From NCBI RefSeq assembly GCF_004912155.1, contig NZ_STGX01000018.1, positions 81,835 to 126,164 on the forward strand: a stretch of 44,330 nt of DNA, read 5' to 3'. The stretch comes from Glycomyces paridis. GTDB lineage: Bacteria > Actinomycetota > Actinomycetes > Mycobacteriales > Micromonosporaceae. The translations under genes were made by a program, and so were the position numbers. A model generated the notes under the pieces. The model had not been told where the DNA came from, did no database searches, and saw only the letters and a program-made list of their open reading frames with translations. Shown here one piece after another: positions 1-7,349 of this stretch (positions are counted from its first letter, which is position 1; every line of letters starts with the position of its first letter).

Positions 1-943
1 GGTCGGGGCGTTCGCCGAGGGCGAGGCGGGCGCCGACGGTCCCGGAGTCGATGCCGTTGGCGAGCAGGCCGAGGTAGGGGATGAGGTCGCCGCCGAGGCG
101 GCCGTTGATCTCCACGAGGACGGGGCCGTCCGGGGTGAGCTTGAACTCGGTGTGGGTGCTGCCGTGCCGCCAGCCGACGGCGTCGTGCGCTGCCTGGAGG
201 TGGGCGAGCAGGTCGGGGTCGCGGAGCAGGGGGTCGTCCGCGTCGACGGTGTGGCCCATCTCCTCGAAGTACGGCTCGGGTCCGATGACCTTGCGGGCCA
301 GGAGGTACGGGCGGCACTCCCCCTCGTGGACGGCGGCGTCGACGCTGATCTCGGGCCCTTCCAGGTACTGCTCCAAGAGGAGGGTGCCGTCGTTGGTCAT
401 GCCCGCCTGCATGGTCGACCGCGAGGCGGCGACGGCGGCGGCGAGGCCACCGGGTTCGTCCACTTTGATCACGCCTTGGCTCGCGCCGAGGGAGACGGGC
501 TTGACGACGAGCGGGTAGCCGATGCGGGCCGCCGCGGCGGTGCCGTCGTCGCCGGGGGCGAGGACGGCGAAGGCGGGTTGGGGCAGTCCCGCGGCGGTGA
601 GCGCGCGGCGGGTCGCGGACTTGTCGCGGACCGCGCGCACCGCCTCGGGCGAGGGGCCGGGCAGGCCGAGTTCGGCGGCCGCTTCGGAGGCGGCCTGGAT
701 GGCGGCCTCGTGCCAGCAGTAGACGCCGAGGACGCGGTGCTCGGCGGCGACGCGGCGCACCGCGTCGAGGGCTGAGGCGGGGTCGTACACGTCGCAGACA
801 CTTCGCCCCGCAAGGTACTTCGTCTGCCAGGTCGGTTCGGCGGGGTCGAGCGCCCACAGCGGCACGCCCTGCTCGGCCGCGGAGGCAAGAAGGTACTCGC
901 GGAATTTCTCGTGCCCGGTCCCCATGATCAGCAGCAGGTCCAT
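1..943 (-). CDS. ATP-grasp ligase, 3' end cut off by window edge
   Basis: An ATP-grasp enzyme, probably an amide-bond-forming ligase that activates a carboxylate as acyl phosphate and couples it to an amine. About 314 residues are visible and the frame is still open at base 1. I translated it from the ATG at 941-943, which has GGAG six bases upstream. Visible signs: a pre-ATP-grasp N-terminal half (starting MDLLLIMGTGHEKF), the ATP-binding stretch LVVKPVSLGASQGV, the hinge segment LLEQYLEGPEIS, and the Mg-binding end THTEFKLTPDG...VEINGRLGGD with both Glu and Asn intact. It lies 19 bases behind the AurF-like gene on the same strand and so is probably the fifth gene of the operon. Substrates cannot be read from the sequence. 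Carboxylases and carnosine-synthase-like enzymes share this fold. Confidence 0.85.
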   Translation of the reverse strand, partial: MDLLLIMGTGHEKFREYLLASAAEQGVPLWALDPAEPTWQTKYLAGRSVCDVYDPASALDAVRRVAAEHRVLGVYCWHEAAIQAASEAAAELGLPGPSPEAVRAVRDKSATRRALTAAGLPQPAFAVLAPGDDGTAAAARIGYPLVVKPVSLGASQGVIKVDEPGGLAAAVAASRSTMQAGMTNDGTLLLEQYLEGPEISVDAAVHEGECRPYLLARKVIGPEPYFEEMGHTVDADDPLLRDPDLLAHLQAAHDAVGWRHGSTHTEFKLTPDGPVLVEINGRLGGDLIPYLGLLANGIDSGTVGARLALGERPD

Positions 944-962
944 CGGCGGCTCCGTTTCTTCT

Positions 963-1910
963 TCAGGGCAGGAGGAGTCCCTGCTCGGTGAACGCGTCCC
1001 GGGCGCCCGGCTGGTCGAGGACGCCCACCTCCTCGAACAGGCGGAGGGTCTTGGCCGCGGAGTGCCGGATGCCGGCCAGCACCTTGTCGCTCGAGAACGA
1101 GTCGGCGATGATGTCGGCGGTCTTCGAGGGCCCGAACCCGGCCGACAGGAGGGCGTCGCGGGCCGGGTCGGTCGCCGGGCGCAGCGACCGCAGGACCAGC
1201 GGCGGCAGGTAGTGGGCGACGCGGCGGCGCAGCGGCGGGTCGAGCTGGCTCCACAGGTGCTTGAAGAACGCGCTGAAGAACGCGTGGTGGCGCCCTTCGT
1301 CGATCGCGTGCTCGCGCACGGTCTCGCGCATGATCGTCACGACGCTCTCGTCGGGCGGGATGTCGGAGAGGATCGAGGTCACGAGCGTCTCGAAGACGAC
1401 CACCTGGAGCAGTTCGACGAGCCTGCGGTGCTGCGGGAAGTCCTCCCCGACCGCGTCGAGCCCGGCGATGAACGGCCCGAAGTCGTAGTCGAGGGCGGGG
1501 ATCTCGGAGCGGCCCGCCAACTGGTGGAGCACGTCGAGGCTGTACAGCGAGTGGTAGCCCTCGTCTACGACGATCTTGTAGGCGTCCATGCGGGTGGTCT
1601 CATGGAGGTGGAGCCCGCTCGACCCGTCGGCGATCTTCTGCGAGGCCCGCACGACCACCGCGACCTCGAAGTGCATCGTGAAGCGCAGCCACTGGAAGGC
1701 GTGCTGCGCGGTCAGGTAGCGGCGCAGGACCGGGTCGCCGGGGTCGACGAGGGGATGGTCGAGGTGCGGCACGAGGTGCTCGGGGAAGAACGCCTTGTGG
1801 ATGTCGTCCTCGGCGTCGATGAGCTTGCGGTGCTCCGACCGCACCCCGGCGCGCTCGTACCAGTTGCGGAACGCCTCGATCCGCGGCATCGGGTCCCGGC
1901 CTGCGAACAC
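963..1910 (-). CDS. AurF-like diiron N-oxygenase
   Basis: 315 residues, about the length of the AurF/CmlI family, which uses a non-haem diiron centre to oxidise an amine to hydroxylamine, nitroso or nitro. All seven AurF iron ligands are recognisable at AurF-like spacing: E82 (HFEVAVV), E117 and H120 (DEGYH), E174 (VVFETLV), and H201, E205, H208 (EHAIDEGRHH). The start is the GTG at 1908-1910. It has GGGGAG five bases upstream and sits two bases past the stop of the preceding carbamoyltransferase, so translation is probably coupled. A later ATG at 1889 is possible. In this operon the likely substrate is an amino group on the precursor handled by the ligases and carbamoyltransferases. That role is inference; the diiron fold and ligand set are seen directly. 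Confidence 0.9.
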   Translation of the reverse strand: MFAGRDPMPRIEAFRNWYERAGVRSEHRKLIDAEDDIHKAFFPEHLVPHLDHPLVDPGDPVLRRYLTAQHAFQWLRFTMHFEVAVVVRASQKIADGSSGLHLHETTRMDAYKIVVDEGYHSLYSLDVLHQLAGRSEIPALDYDFGPFIAGLDAVGEDFPQHRRLVELLQVVVFETLVTSILSDIPPDESVVTIMRETVREHAIDEGRHHAFFSAFFKHLWSQLDPPLRRRVAHYLPPLVLRSLRPATDPARDALLSAGFGPSKTADIIADSFSSDKVLAGIRHSAAKTLRLFEEVGVLDQPGARDAFTEQGLLLP

Positions 1911-1912
1911 CG

Positions 1913-3652
1913 CTACTCCCCGGTCCTCGCCGGGTGGTCCGCGGGCAGGTCCCTCCCGGGCTTGGAGACCAGGTACCCCTCGATGTAGAGGTGGTCGATC
2001 TCGGTGCGCGCGAAGGTTCTCAGCGCGTCCTCGGGGGTCTCCACGATCGGCTCGCCGTTGTCGTTAAACGAGGTGTTGAGGACGATCGGCACGCCCGTGA
2101 GATCGGCGAAGCGGCTGATCAGTTCGTGGTACTCGGGATCGGCCGCGGCGTCGACGGTCTGGACGCGGGCGGTGCCGTCCACATGGGTCACCGCCGGGAG
2201 CGCGTCGCGGCGCTCGGGGAGGACTTCGGGCACCAAGAGCATGAAGGGGCTCTCGCCGCGGAAGTCGAACCAGTCCTCGACCGCCTCGGCGAGCACGGAG
2301 GGCGCGTAGGGGCGGAACGGCTCGCGGTGCTTGACGGTCTCGTTCAGGTAGTCGCGCACGCGCGGGTGGCGGGGGTCGGCGAGGATCGAGCGGTGACCGA
2401 GGGCGCGCGGGCCCATCTCGGAGCCGCCGTTGACCCAGGCGACGATCCGGTGCCCGGCGAGGAGCTCGGCGACGTCGGCGATCGGGGCCTCGCGCCATTC
2501 GAGCACGTCCCGGTACGCGTCGAGCGCGTCGAGGACCCGCTCCCGGGGGTAGCGCACTCCGTATGCGGCCGTAGTCATCTCGCCGCGCCGCTCCTGGCCG
2601 CCTTCCAGAATCCGGTGCCAGCCGTACAGGGCCGCGCCGACGGCGTTGCCGGAGTCGCCGGCGGGCGCGGGGATGAAAACCTCCTCGAAGGGGCCTTCGG
2701 CGCGCACGCGGTGGTTGGCGACCGAGTTGAGCATGACGCCGCCGCCGAGGCAGAGCCGGGTCTCGCCGGTGCGCCGGTGCGCCTCCGCGGCGAGGTGGAG
2801 CATGGCCTGCTCCAGCTCGTCCTGGACCTTGCGGGCCACGTCCTTGGCGAACGCGCAGTCCCAGCGCCGCTCGGTGAGCGACTCGAACTCGGCGCCCTCG
2901 TCGGCGGCGATGCCCTTCCAGATCTGTTCGAGGCCGTCCTGGGAGACGGTGATGTCGAAGCCGTCGAAGGTCAGCCACTCGCCCCAGTCCGGGCGCGGAG
3001 TCCCGTAGGGCGCCAGGCCCATCGTCTTCCCGGCCTCGGGGTAGCCGCCGCATTCAAAGACGCCGAAATCCGGGGTCCCGTACCGGGTGGTGAACCCGAG
3101 CTTCGCGGTGAAGAAGTCGTAGAACAGCCCGAGGCTCATGTCGCCGTAGTCGACCGGGTACTCCGTGGCCGCGACGCGGGTGAGTTCGGTGCCGCTGCCG
3201 GTGAACAGGGTGTGCTTCTCGACCATGCCTCCGGCGGAGCGGCTGCCGGCCTGGTCTACGACGAGGACGGCGGCGCTGTCGAACGGCGAGGTGTAGAACG
3301 CGGTCGCCGCGTGCGCGAGGTGGTGCGAGGGTTGGGGAAAGGCGTGGACCTTGCTCTTGTCCTTGAGCGGCAGGTCGCGCAGGATGCGCCGCACGGTGCC
3401 GTCGCCGAGTGGCCGATTGCCGACGATGAGGTCGACCTCGTCGACGCCGATGCCGGCCGCGTCGAGGCAGTAGGCGATGGCCTTGATCGGGATGATCTTC
3501 GTGAGGCGCTCGAAGTGGCCCTGCACGAGGAAGCCCTCGGAGTGCTTGATGCGGTCGAGCCGCTCTTCTTCGACCGCCGCGAGGACCACGCCGTCCTTGA
3601 CGATGGCCGCCGAGCGGTCGTGGCTGAGGTTGACGCCGAGGATGTAAGGCAT
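1913..3652 (-). CDS. O-carbamoyltransferase, NodU/TobZ/CmcH family (copy 1)
   Basis: 579 residues, the usual length for the two-domain carbamoyltransferases that make carbamoyl-adenylate from carbamoyl phosphate and ATP and transfer the carbamoyl group to a hydroxyl (or other) acceptor. The N-terminal Kae1-like domain begins MPYILGVNLSHDRSAAIV and carries the metal-site motif HHLAHAATAFY. The C-terminal domain has GSEMGPRALGHRSILADPR, NETVKHREPFRPYAPS and VLNTSFNDNGEPIVETP, all diagnostic. The ATG at 3652 is preceded by GGAG at 8 bases. The gene follows copy 2 by 48 bases and abuts the AurF-like gene, so it is mid-operon. The family is well known in aminoglycoside, cephamycin and novobiocin pathways; the acceptor here is unknown. 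Confidence 0.93.
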   Translation of the reverse strand: MPYILGVNLSHDRSAAIVKDGVVLAAVEEERLDRIKHSEGFLVQGHFERLTKIIPIKAIAYCLDAAGIGVDEVDLIVGNRPLGDGTVRRILRDLPLKDKSKVHAFPQPSHHLAHAATAFYTSPFDSAAVLVVDQAGSRSAGGMVEKHTLFTGSGTELTRVAATEYPVDYGDMSLGLFYDFFTAKLGFTTRYGTPDFGVFECGGYPEAGKTMGLAPYGTPRPDWGEWLTFDGFDITVSQDGLEQIWKGIAADEGAEFESLTERRWDCAFAKDVARKVQDELEQAMLHLAAEAHRRTGETRLCLGGGVMLNSVANHRVRAEGPFEEVFIPAPAGDSGNAVGAALYGWHRILEGGQERRGEMTTAAYGVRYPRERVLDALDAYRDVLEWREAPIADVAELLAGHRIVAWVNGGSEMGPRALGHRSILADPRHPRVRDYLNETVKHREPFRPYAPSVLAEAVEDWFDFRGESPFMLLVPEVLPERRDALPAVTHVDGTARVQTVDAAADPEYHELISRFADLTGVPIVLNTSFNDNGEPIVETPEDALRTFARTEIDHLYIEGYLVSKPGRDLPADHPARTGE

Positions 3653-3700
3653 CGGTTGCGCTCCAATGGTGGTGGGAGGGAGGGTCTGCGGTGGGGTCGG

Positions 3701-5398
3701 TCAGCTGTCGCGGCGGTAGAGGAGTCCGTCGCTCCAGACGAGGTCCACCTGCCCCCAGGCGACGGCGGACGCGACGTCGGGGAAGAACCCGCTGCCCTTG
3801 AGGTTCGCGCTCGTGTTGCACAGCACCGGAATGCCGCTGGCCGCGTGGTAGGCCTCCAGGATCCGGCGCACCGCGCCGTCGCCGGGGCCGACCGTCTGGA
3901 GCCGCGCGGTGCCGTCGAGGTGGACGATCGCGGGGACGCGGTCGAGCCATTCGGGCCGGACCTCGTGGTCGAAGAGCATGTACGGGTCGGGGGTGCCCGG
4001 ACTGAAGACCGCGGGCGCGTGCTCCTCCAGGCAGATCGGGGCGACGGGCCGGTACGGCTCGCGGTCCTTGACCTCGTTCAGCAGGTCCTTCATCGACGGT
4101 GAGACGGCCGGGGCGATGATCGATCGCCCGCCGAGGGCGCGGGGCCCGAGCTCAGCGCGGCCGTCGAGGACGACGCAGGCCTGTCCGGTGCGGTGCAGGA
4201 GCCGCCCGAGCTCGCCCGCGTCGAGGGCGGTCGTGCTCCACCCGGCGGGGACACGCGGGGTCGGCTTGAGGTCGGGTCCGAGGCGCACGTCCCAGGCGAC
4301 CGGCGCCGCGGGGTTGTCGCGGCCCAGGGCCGCCGCGCCGATGGCCGAGCCGGAGTCGTTCGGGAAGGGCGGCACCCACACCTCGTCGAAGAGCTCGACC
4401 TCCCGGAGACGGGAGTTCCACTTGATGTTGAGCGCGCAGCCGCCGACGAAGCAGAGCTTCCAGGGGCCCTCGCCCTTCCAGTCGATCACCTTGGAGCGCA
4501 GGTGCTCGGTGAGGAGGCGTTCGAGGAGGACGTGGACGCTGGCGAGGACGTCGGCGTCGGTGGCCTCGCCGCCCTGCACGAGTCGCTGGACCTCGCCGAA
4601 GTACCGGTGGAGGTGGTCCAGCACGGGTTCGGAGGTGGACCCGAAGCCGCCGACCGCGTTCCGGTAGCCGACGGCGACCGGACCGTCCCCGGTGAAGAGC
4701 TCTTCGAACTTCGCCCGCAGGACCGTGATCACGTCCTCGTTCGGGGTGCCGAGGGCGATGTAGGCCATGAGCTTGCCGGCAACGGAGAGGTCCTCGTTGA
4801 CGGACTCGGGCTTCTCGTCCCATTGGAACGGTCCGAAGTGGTGCGCCGCGGCGGCGTACGCGTGGCCGGTGAGGGGGAACAGCGCGCCGCCGTTCTCCAC
4901 GGTCCCGTCGGGGTCGACGTGGTAGAGCCGCGGGAAGGAGCCGCCGTCCCACACCAGGACCAGCGCGGGCTCGCCGATCTGCCCGAAGGGGCTGAGGCCG
5001 TACGCGCTCGCGACGTGGCCGGCGACGTGTACGTGGCTGGTGTAGGGCCGGGGGCGGCCCGCGATCGGCAGGGTGCCGTCGTGGCCGGGCTCGAAGAGGT
5101 TCGGCACGGCCTCGGTCTCGCGGTAGGGGGCGAGCTGGAGCAGCAGCGGCTCGCCGTCCGCTTCGAGGCTCGCCTGGCCGTACTTCGCGCCGTCCCAGCC
5201 GTCGACCACCCAGCGGTCGACCTGGTCGGGGCTGTAGCCGAACTCGGCGAGCAGCTCGGTGACGACGGCGAGGTCGGCGACCTGGCTGTGCCGCGCGGCG
5301 TTGCCGAGCTTCTCCATCTCGACGCTGAAGACGAGCCGGTCGCCGTCGATGAGCGCGACCGCTCCGTCGTGGGTGAGTTTGAGGCCGCAGACGATCAT
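3701..5398 (-). CDS. Carbamoyltransferase family protein (copy 2, divergent)
   Basis: 565 residues of the same two-domain family as its neighbour but clearly diverged. It starts MIVCGLKLTHDGAVALIDGD. The metal-site region reads SHVHVAGHVASAY, keeping an HxxxH spacing but not the classical HHLAHAA. The C-terminal domain is recognisable: GRAELGPRALGGRSIIAP, NEVKDREPYRPVAP and VLCNTSANLKGSGFFP. The start at 5398 is chosen because ATGA overlaps the stop of the upstream ATP-grasp gene by four bases, a typical coupled arrangement; the open frame continues further upstream but overlaps that gene. Having two carbamoyltransferases in one operon suggests two carbamoylation steps, a heteromer, or one copy with an altered donor or acceptor. 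Confidence 0.9.
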   Translation of the reverse strand: MIVCGLKLTHDGAVALIDGDRLVFSVEMEKLGNAARHSQVADLAVVTELLAEFGYSPDQVDRWVVDGWDGAKYGQASLEADGEPLLLQLAPYRETEAVPNLFEPGHDGTLPIAGRPRPYTSHVHVAGHVASAYGLSPFGQIGEPALVLVWDGGSFPRLYHVDPDGTVENGGALFPLTGHAYAAAAHHFGPFQWDEKPESVNEDLSVAGKLMAYIALGTPNEDVITVLRAKFEELFTGDGPVAVGYRNAVGGFGSTSEPVLDHLHRYFGEVQRLVQGGEATDADVLASVHVLLERLLTEHLRSKVIDWKGEGPWKLCFVGGCALNIKWNSRLREVELFDEVWVPPFPNDSGSAIGAAALGRDNPAAPVAWDVRLGPDLKPTPRVPAGWSTTALDAGELGRLLHRTGQACVVLDGRAELGPRALGGRSIIAPAVSPSMKDLLNEVKDREPYRPVAPICLEEHAPAVFSPGTPDPYMLFDHEVRPEWLDRVPAIVHLDGTARLQTVGPGDGAVRRILEAYHAASGIPVLCNTSANLKGSGFFPDVASAVAWGQVDLVWSDGLLYRRDS

Positions 5399-6786
5399 GC
5401 GTCCGCCCTTCTCGATTCGTGTCCCTTGGCGAGCAGGGACTCCAGGTTGTCGAGGACGTGGTAGGAGTCGGCGACGAGCAGGTCCGCGGAGGCGGTGCGC
5501 AGGAAGAAGATGCCGCCGTAGCCGAGCGCGCCGCTGGTGAGGTCGTAGGCGGGCATGGGGGTGCCCGCGGTGATGCACAGGCCGGGGACGGCGGTGACGG
5601 TGGTGGCGGGGTCGATCACGCCGGTCCAGTCCACTAGGGACTCGTCCCAGGCGGGGTGGTCGCTCCAGGGGCGCCCGGCCGAGTCGGTCGCGATGAGCGA
5701 GAGCGATCCGGCCGCGCCGGTCGCGTCGCGGTCGGTGAGCATGGCCGCGGGCGGGTCGACCGGTTCGCCCAGGAGCGCGTCGGTGAGCATCCCGACGATG
5801 TCGATGCCGAAGCAGTGCTCGATCTCGGGGGCGACCATGACGCCGCCGAGCCGGGCGGCCGACTCGAGGACCGACAGGCGGCCGTCGGCGCACAGCTTGA
5901 GTTCGGTGTGGGTGCCGCAGGTGCCGAGCCCGAGGGCGTCCACGGCGGCGCGGGCTGTCTGTTCGATCTCGCGTTGCGCCGCTTCGGGAAGCGCGCAGGG
6001 CGCGAGGTTGCTCAGTTCGGTGAACGGCGGGATCGTGGGGATGCGCGAGGTGATGCACACGGGGTGGTAGACGCCGTCGACCACGAGGCCCTCGACGCTG
6101 AGGTAGTCGCCGTAGCCGCTGCCGGGCTCCCACCAGGACTCGATGGTGGCGTCGATGACCTCCTCGACCAGGAAGTCGGCGTCGGCACCGGCGGTCTGCA
6201 TCTCGGTGTAGCCCGCGTCGAGCGCCTGGACCATCGCCTCGTTCGCCTTCGCCCACGCGCCTTCGAGGTCGGCTTCGCGTTCGAGCACGAGCTGGCCGAT
6301 GGCGCCTGCGCCCCACGCGGATTTGAGCAGCATCGGCGCCGTCAGCTCGTCGAAGGCGCGGCGCAGGTCCTCAGCGGAGTCGACGACCCTGAAGCGCGGC
6401 ACGGGGACGCCGGCGTCCTCCCACACGCGCCGCATGAGGCGCTTGTCCCTGGAGCGCACGGCGTTCGGTCCGGCGCCGCGCAGGCCCAGCCGGGCGGCGG
6501 CCTCGGCGACGGCGATGACCGCGAACTCGGAGAGAGTCACGATAGCGTCGGCGCCGATGCGCTCGGCCTCGGCCACGATGAGGTCCACGAGGTCGTCGCC
6601 CGCGACCTCGACGTCCCACCGCGGGGTCACCGAGGCGCAGTGCTGGCTCCACAGTGGTTGTGTATGCTCGGGCATCGGCTTCAATGCGAGTACGTGCAAC
6701 TCGCCTTTCGCCGCGATCTTCGGGAATGCGTACTCGAGTGGGGCGCCGCCGCGCGAATAGACGAAGAGAACCCTTTTTCCGGGCAC
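5395..6786 (-). CDS. ATP-grasp ligase, first gene of the cluster operon
   Basis: 463 residues from the GTG at 6784-6786. AGGGAG lies 8 bases upstream and a promoter ends about 120 bases before it; an in-frame ATG at 6942 lies inside that promoter and is rejected. The protein has a pre-ATP-grasp N-terminus (PGKRVLFVYSRGGAPLEY), an ATP-binding loop KSAWGAGAIG (about 155-164), the hinge FLVEEVI (about 205-211) and the metal-binding end THTELKL...LESAARLGG (about 292-315). The Asn usually found after the last Glu (E-x-N) is replaced by Ala. Probable role: ATP-dependent amide ligation of an amino acid or similar unit, as in BacD-type ligases. The 3' end overlaps the next carbamoyltransferase by ATGA. 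Substrate unknown. Confidence 0.88.
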   Translation of the reverse strand: MPGKRVLFVYSRGGAPLEYAFPKIAAKGELHVLALKPMPEHTQPLWSQHCASVTPRWDVEVAGDDLVDLIVAEAERIGADAIVTLSEFAVIAVAEAAARLGLRGAGPNAVRSRDKRLMRRVWEDAGVPVPRFRVVDSAEDLRRAFDELTAPMLLKSAWGAGAIGQLVLEREADLEGAWAKANEAMVQALDAGYTEMQTAGADADFLVEEVIDATIESWWEPGSGYGDYLSVEGLVVDGVYHPVCITSRIPTIPPFTELSNLAPCALPEAAQREIEQTARAAVDALGLGTCGTHTELKLCADGRLSVLESAARLGGVMVAPEIEHCFGIDIVGMLTDALLGEPVDPPAAMLTDRDATGAAGSLSLIATDSAGRPWSDHPAWDESLVDWTGVIDPATTVTAVPGLCITAGTPMPAYDLTSGALGYGGIFFLRTASADLLVADSYHVLDNLESLLAKGHESRRADA

Positions 6787-7349
6787 GGCAGTCTCCCTGC
6801 TGTCAGTCGGGATGGATCGCGGTCGACGAAGGTCCGGACCGCATTCCGGGCGCGTCCGTGGTCGCAATGTGATCTGTTTTCCGCAGGCGCCGAGGCGCCC
6901 TGAGCCGTAGACGATCGTATGAGACATGGGAGCGTGTGTCAAGCATGCCCGTCAATATGATTCCACAGTGACGACCGCGAACCAGACGCTATTACTGGTG
7001 CGTAATCGAATCGGCGTTGCCGGATTCACCTCACAGGACGAACTCGCCTTCGTGCGTTCCACCAGGTCATCCCGTGCCTCGAAATATGACCACCGACATA
7101 GGCCCGGCGCCGCTGCAGCCCCGGCAGAGCGGTTGAGCACCGCGTTCGCCCGCGATCGTGCCGCCGCCATCGGATTCACAACCGACACAGTAGTATCGGG
7201 GTGCACCTTGCGCCCCTGTGGATCCCGATGAATGGGAGCGCTGTACCGCCGAATTCGTTCTCCGGTGCTACACTCGCGCCCTTTCGCCGAAGTCGGCGAC
7301 ATTCGCCGGCGGTGCATTAAGGAATGGCGATCGCGTCGCCTCGCAGTAG
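6787..7349. other. Noncoding, lower-GC intergenic region
   Basis: This stretch lies between the cluster operon and the SARP gene, both on the minus strand. Short open frames exist but lack the G/C-rich third positions of the surrounding genes and resemble no protein I know, so I treat it as noncoding. It holds the operon promoter (6914-6942) and two copies of CGGATTCAC, near 7020 and 7170. No terminator-like hairpin was found for the SARP transcript, so read-through into the operon is possible. Confidence 0.6.
6914..6942 (-). promoter_or_regulatory. Promoter of the carbamoyltransferase/AurF operon
   Basis: On the minus strand TTGACA (6942-6937) is followed by exactly 17 bases and TACGAT (6919-6914), a near-consensus vegetative promoter. 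Transcription would start near 6907, giving a leader of about 120 bases before the GTG at 6786. A second TTGAC lies 13 bases upstream of the -35 element and forms a short direct repeat with it, which could be an activator site. Confidence 0.7.

Noticed and set aside
924-5464. Very long plus-strand frames opposite the cluster genes
   Set aside because: They are antisense shadows produced by high GC third positions; the minus-strand proteins have full catalytic motifs.
6787-6942. In-frame 52-codon N-terminal extension of the first ATP-grasp gene to the ATG at 6942
   Set aside because: The extension overlaps the -10 and -35 elements and lacks a ribosome site; GTG 6786 has AGGGAG at 8 bases.
7012-7185. 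Two CGGATTCAC copies as SARP heptamer sites
   Set aside because: They are about 150 bases apart and not near a clear promoter, so they do not form the tandem arrangement such regulators need.
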